From Subdoligranulum variabile (GTDB taxonomy: Bacteria; Bacillota; Clostridia; Oscillospirales; Ruminococcaceae): DNA of 64,000 nt. Under the pieces are notes generated by a model that did no database searches, was not told the origin of the DNA, and worked only from the letters and a program-made list of their open reading frames with translations. How positions within the stretch are numbered: position 1 is the stretch's first letter; each line of letters starts with the position of its first letter. Below, in pieces: positions 60,931-64,000 of the stretch. The position numbers and the translations under genes are program-made. Where the stretch lies: positions 62,001 through 126,000 of the forward strand of contig SFOX01000003.1 in the NCBI GenBank assembly GCA_004552305.1, in the 5' to 3' direction.

Positions 60931-62781
60931 TTACGCATCGAACTTCTCAAAAAACTGTTCGTGCCATGTCAGGAAGGTCAGCGCCGTCCAGACCTTGCGG
61001 CGGTTGTGCTTGGGGTCTGCCAAAAGCGCCAGCAGCTTATCCTGATCAAAGTATTCGGCGGCGACGTCACTCTCAAATTTTGCACGCACCTTGGCGGAAA
61101 ATTCCGGGTCCTCCAGCCATTTGGCGATCGGCACCGGGAAGCCCTTCTTGGTGCGGTTTGCCCACGCATCGGGCAGGGTCTTGTTGGCGGCGGTGCGCAG
61201 TACCGCCTTGGTATCACCGCGCAGCTTGTAGCTTACGGGGTAGGTTTCTGCCTCGCGCAGCACCTCGCGGTCCAGATACGGCACGCGCAGCTCCAAGGAA
61301 TGCGCCATACTCATCTTGTCCGCCTTCAGCAGGATATCGCCGGGCAGCCACAGGTTCAGATCCAGATACTGCTTTTTTTCCAGCTCGCTCAGATCCTTGA
61401 CGCGGTCATAGATGGGCGCCGCCACCTCGCGCGCGGTGGGCCCCACGCGGTATTTGGGCTTTAAGATGTCATACGCTTCTTTTTCGTCAAAGACCAGCGC
61501 CTGACCGATAAACCAATCCTCCGGTCTGCCGCTGCCCTTGATGATAAAGTCGTGTCCCTTAAAATAGGGCAGCTGCTGGCTGATATCGCTGGCAACGTGG
61601 CGCAGCCCGGCGGGCAGACGCTTGTATTTTTTCATCAGATCGGTGTCGGCGTACCATTCGTACCCGGCGTAAATTTCGTCCGCGCCCTCGCCCGAAAGCA
61701 CCACCGTGACGTGCTGCTTGGCAAGCTGGCACAGGAAATACAGCGGCACGCTGGACGGGTTGGACTGCGGCTCATCCATATGGTACTGGATGTCGGCAAA
61801 CGCCTCCAGACACTGCTCCTTGGTCAGCATACTGCGGTAGTTGCGGATGCCCAGCTTCTGGCTCAGCTCGGCAGCCTCGGTGGTTTCGTCAAATTTATGG
61901 GTGCCGTCGGGGCTTTCAAAGCCGACGGAGAAGGTTTCGTTGGGCATCAGGCAGGCGGTGATATAGCTCGAATCCACGCCGCCGGACAAAAACGACCCCA
62001 CCTTGACATCGCTGATGCGGTGGGCAGCCACGCTCTCGCGCACGCGGGCGTCGATCTCGTCGGCAGCCTGCTCGTAGGTCAGCGACGTCTTGTGGCGGAA
62101 ATCGGCGTCCCAGTAGCGCTCGATGTGCATCTCACCGTTTTCAAAGGTGAACCAGTGCGCCGGGGGCAGCTTGTAGGTGCCTTTAAAAAAGGTTTCGTTC
62201 ATGGCGCTGTACTGGAAGGTCAGGTAGGGGCGCAGGGCTTCGGGGTTGACCTCACGGCGGAAACCCGGATGCTCCAGCAGGCTCTTGATCTCGCTGCCAA
62301 ACAAAAGCTCGCCCGCGTCGGTCTTGGTATAATAGAACGGCTTAATGCCAAAAATATCTCTTGCGCCGTACATTTTGTTGGTCTTGGTGTCCCACACAAC
62401 AAAGGCGAACATCCCGCGCAGCTTGGCTGCCAGCGCGGTGCCGTATTCCTCGTACCCGTGCAGGATGACCTCGGTATCGCAGTGGGTGGTAAAGATATGC
62501 CCCTTGGCCTGCAGCTCGGTGCGCAGCTGCATAAAGTTGTAAATTTCGCCGTTGAACACCACCACCACGGTGCCGTCCTCGTTATACATCGGCTGCTTTC
62601 CGGCGGCAAGGTCGATGATGCTCAGGCGGCGGAACCCCAGTGCCACAGCCGTCTGCGGGGTGTCACCGCTGAGGTGGTACCCCTCCATATCCGGACCGCG
62701 GTGGATGATGCGATCCGCCATTTTATGCAAGATCGCCTCGCGCTCGGCACGCAGCCCGGTAAAGCCTACAAATCCACACAT
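60931..62781 (-). CDS. Asparagine synthase paralogue, possible peptidoglycan D-Asp amidase (AsnH-like)
   Basis: 616 residues. The glutaminase domain starts CGFVGFTG with the essential Cys2 and has VVFNGEIYNF and RDIFGIKPFYY. The synthetase domain has SFLSGGVDSSYI and VLSGEGADEIYAGYEWY. It could make Asn. In Lactococcus and Enterococcus, however, an asparagine-synthase homologue next to the D-Asp ligase amidates the cross-bridge D-Asp, and this copy heads the same gene set. AGAGAGGAT precedes the ATG at 62781. The other asparagine synthase, at 35914, has the Asn T-box; this one does not. Confidence 0.85.
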   Translation of the reverse strand: MCGFVGFTGLRAEREAILHKMADRIIHRGPDMEGYHLSGDTPQTAVALGFRRLSIIDLAAGKQPMYNEDGTVVVVFNGEIYNFMQLRTELQAKGHIFTTHCDTEVILHGYEEYGTALAAKLRGMFAFVVWDTKTNKMYGARDIFGIKPFYYTKTDAGELLFGSEIKSLLEHPGFRREVNPEALRPYLTFQYSAMNETFFKGTYKLPPAHWFTFENGEMHIERYWDADFRHKTSLTYEQAADEIDARVRESVAAHRISDVKVGSFLSGGVDSSYITACLMPNETFSVGFESPDGTHKFDETTEAAELSQKLGIRNYRSMLTKEQCLEAFADIQYHMDEPQSNPSSVPLYFLCQLAKQHVTVVLSGEGADEIYAGYEWYADTDLMKKYKRLPAGLRHVASDISQQLPYFKGHDFIIKGSGRPEDWFIGQALVFDEKEAYDILKPKYRVGPTAREVAAPIYDRVKDLSELEKKQYLDLNLWLPGDILLKADKMSMAHSLELRVPYLDREVLREAETYPVSYKLRGDTKAVLRTAANKTLPDAWANRTKKGFPVPIAKWLEDPEFSAKVRAKFESDVAAEYFDQDKLLALLADPKHNRRKVWTALTFLTWHEQFFEKFDA

Positions 62782-62888
62782 AGTTTTTATCCTCTCTATG
62801 CAAGTAACACAGTTATACATTTTTATATTACCACAACTGCCCGCAAAATAAAAGCCTTATGCACAAATTTGGCAGTTTTGGGGGTAAA

Positions 62889-62965
62889 TTCCCTATAAAA
62901 CGGTATGAATTTGCCAAAATTTCATTTTGGGGGTTGCAATTCCTATCGAATTGGTATAGTATAAT
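62889..62965 (+). promoter_or_regulatory. suf upstream region with repeated CCTAT-GGTAT sites
   Basis: Two similar motifs lie in the divergent gap: CCTAT-N5-GGTAT at about 62892-62906 and CCTAT-N6-GGTAT at about 62942-62957. The second overlaps a TATAGTATAAT -10 region (62955-62965), with TTGCAA at 62934 as the best -35. The placement suits a repressor such as an Rrf2/IscR-type Fe-S sensor, but the binder is unknown. Confidence 0.45.
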
Positions 62966-63018
62966 TCATAGAGATTTACTGGGTTATAAACCCCGTTCAC
63001 AATAGGGAGGTTTTTTCT

Positions 63019-63777
63019 ATGAACAGCGCATTGCTGCAGGTCAAGGATTTACAGGTCACGGTGGGGGAGGAGCGCAAGGTCCTTCTGGACGGCGTCAACC
63101 TTACGGTAAACCCCGGGGAGGTTCACGTCCTTATGGGGCATAACGGGGCGGGCAAGTCCACCCTGATGAGCGCCCTGATGGGCGACCCGCGCTACACCGT
63201 GACCCGCGGGCAGATTTTGTTCCGCGGGCAGGACGTCACCCACGAGCCTGCCGATGTCCGCGCACGGCTGGGGATGTTCCTATCCTTCCAAACGCCGGAG
63301 GAGATCCCCGGCATCACGCTGGAAAATTTCCTGCGCACCGCCCAAGGCGCCGTGACCGGGCAGCCCGTCAAGGTGATGGCGTTCCGGCATGAGCTGGCGC
63401 GGCAGATGCAGGCGCTGCAGATCGACCCCGCCTACGCCGACCGCTACCTGAACGTCGGGTTTTCCGGCGGCGAAAAGAAAAAGTCCGAGATGCTGCAGCT
63501 GTTGATGCTCAAGCCCAAGCTCGCCCTGCTGGACGAAACCGATTCCGGCTTGGATGTGGATGCCGTCAAGACCGTTGCCGCCGGGGTGCGCGCCTACCAC
63601 AACGATGACAACGCGCTGCTGATCATCACCCACAACGCCAAAATTCTGGAGGGGCTGACTGTGGATTATGTCCACGTTCTGGACAATGCCCGCATTGTGC
63701 GCACCGGCAGCGGCGCACTGGTCACCGAAATTTTGCAGGAGGGCTTTGCCTCGGTAAAGGGGGATGCCGCAAAATGA
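63019..63777 (+). CDS. sufC: Fe-S cluster assembly ATPase SufC
   Basis: 252 residues. Cytosolic ABC-type ATPase of the SUF scaffold SufBCD. Walker A GHNGAGKSTLM, signature FSGGEKKKSEMLQLL and Walker B LALLDETDSGLDVDA are intact and are the classic SufC forms. AGGGAGG precedes the ATG. The stop overlaps sufB by four bases. SUF would supply clusters to MutY and AddB, encoded in this window. Confidence 0.96.
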   Translation: MNSALLQVKDLQVTVGEERKVLLDGVNLTVNPGEVHVLMGHNGAGKSTLMSALMGDPRYTVTRGQILFRGQDVTHEPADVRARLGMFLSFQTPEEIPGITLENFLRTAQGAVTGQPVKVMAFRHELARQMQALQIDPAYADRYLNVGFSGGEKKKSEMLQLLMLKPKLALLDETDSGLDVDAVKTVAAGVRAYHNDDNALLIITHNAKILEGLTVDYVHVLDNARIVRTGSGALVTEILQEGFASVKGDAAK

Positions 63778-64000
63778 GGGCTTACGAAACCGAAAAAACC
63801 AACGTTGCTGCCGTGGACCGCAGCATCTACGACATCAAGGACGCCGCCAACGCCGCGTTTGAGGTCGGCTCCGGTCTGACGCCGGAGATCGTAGCGCAGA
63901 TTTCTGCCGAAAAGCACGACCCCGCCTGGATGCGGGACTTCCGCCTGCAGTCCCTGCAAATCTACGACCGCACCCCCGTGCAAAACTGGGGACCGGACAT
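63774..64000 (+). CDS. sufB: Fe-S cluster assembly protein SufB, 5' part
   Basis: First 75 codons only; the gene runs off the right edge. The N-terminus (SIYDIKDAANAAFEVGSGLT, then KHDPAWMRDFRLQSLQIYD) matches SufB, the scaffold on which clusters are built. Its ATG overlaps the sufC stop, as in Gram-positive suf operons. Confidence 0.9.
   Translation, partial: MRAYETEKTNVAAVDRSIYDIKDAANAAFEVGSGLTPEIVAQISAEKHDPAWMRDFRLQSLQIYDRTPVQNWGPD

Overview
The window is one stretch of a GC-rich (about 60 %) Gram-positive chromosome. Gene content points to a Clostridia member of the Oscillospiraceae/Ruminococcaceae, in the broad neighbourhood of Gemmiger, Subdoligranulum and Faecalibacterium. The evidence is AddAB recombination nuclease, FtsZ/DivIVA division genes, a T-box leader, a tetrahydrofolate riboswitch with the ECF S-component FolT, SrtB-type sortase, DUF3793 next to Feo genes, and endospore genes (spoIIR, spoIIP, dpaA, dpaB). 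The genus is inferred from gene content, not from a marker comparison. Coding density is high. Most gaps are small and hold promoters with 17-base spacers, strong terminators or repeated elements. No rRNA, tRNA, prophage, IS transposase or CRISPR array was seen.

Layout. 1-4790: end of an MMPL/RND exporter overlapping a secreted GLUG-repeat surface protein. 4791-5437: cluster of short palindromes. 5438-15437: Lrp-type regulator, aminotransferase, ispE, spoIIR, addB, addA. 15506-19678: rpsT (minus), spoIIP, asnS, mutY. 19879-23301: small membrane protein and two tandem membrane proteins ending in catalytically degenerate M23 folds. 23484-28642: dipicolinate synthase dpaAB, a murA paralogue, ftsZ and a DivIVA-like protein. 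28691-30997 (minus): HD hydrolase, PC4/YdbC protein, sortase B and a small protein with a sorting signal. 31298-35151: dTDP-rhamnose genes rfbA, rfbD, rfbB and an unknown membrane protein. 35200-37494: second palindrome cluster, then a T-box(Asn) leader and asnB. 37500-38342: THF riboswitch and folT. 38659-43755: BMP-family nucleoside-type ABC transporter. 43886-46018: MATE exporter and exoA. 46303-48843: ECF sigma, zinc anti-sigma and two membrane proteins, bracketed by inverted copies of a 120-bp repeat. 49051-53164: Mn-dependent CBS pyrophosphatase (minus), typA, Fur-family regulator (minus). 53303-57673: iron module (DUF3793, feoA, feoA, feoB, Cys-rich membrane protein, DtxR-type regulator) with several matching operator-like inverted repeats. 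57735-58045: third palindrome cluster. 58133-62781 (minus): asparagine synthase, D-aspartate-ligase-like ATP-grasp enzyme and MurE. 63019-64000: sufC and the start of sufB.

The most interesting unit is the minus-strand set at 62781-58133. An asparagine-synthase paralogue, an ATP-grasp enzyme resembling the D-aspartate ligase of Enterococcus/Lactococcus, and a MurE without the usual DAP-binding DNPR motif lie in one short-spaced transcription unit. Together they look like a pathway for a D-Asp/D-Asn peptidoglycan cross-bridge. The other asparagine synthase in the window is the one under an Asn-specific T-box, which fits a division of labour between the two. Other notable points are an 82-bp inverted-repeat element family that sits against stop codons, mosaic palindrome clusters, degenerate M23 proteins with a histone-H1-like cytoplasmic tail, and a folT leader whose final hairpin buries the ribosome binding site.
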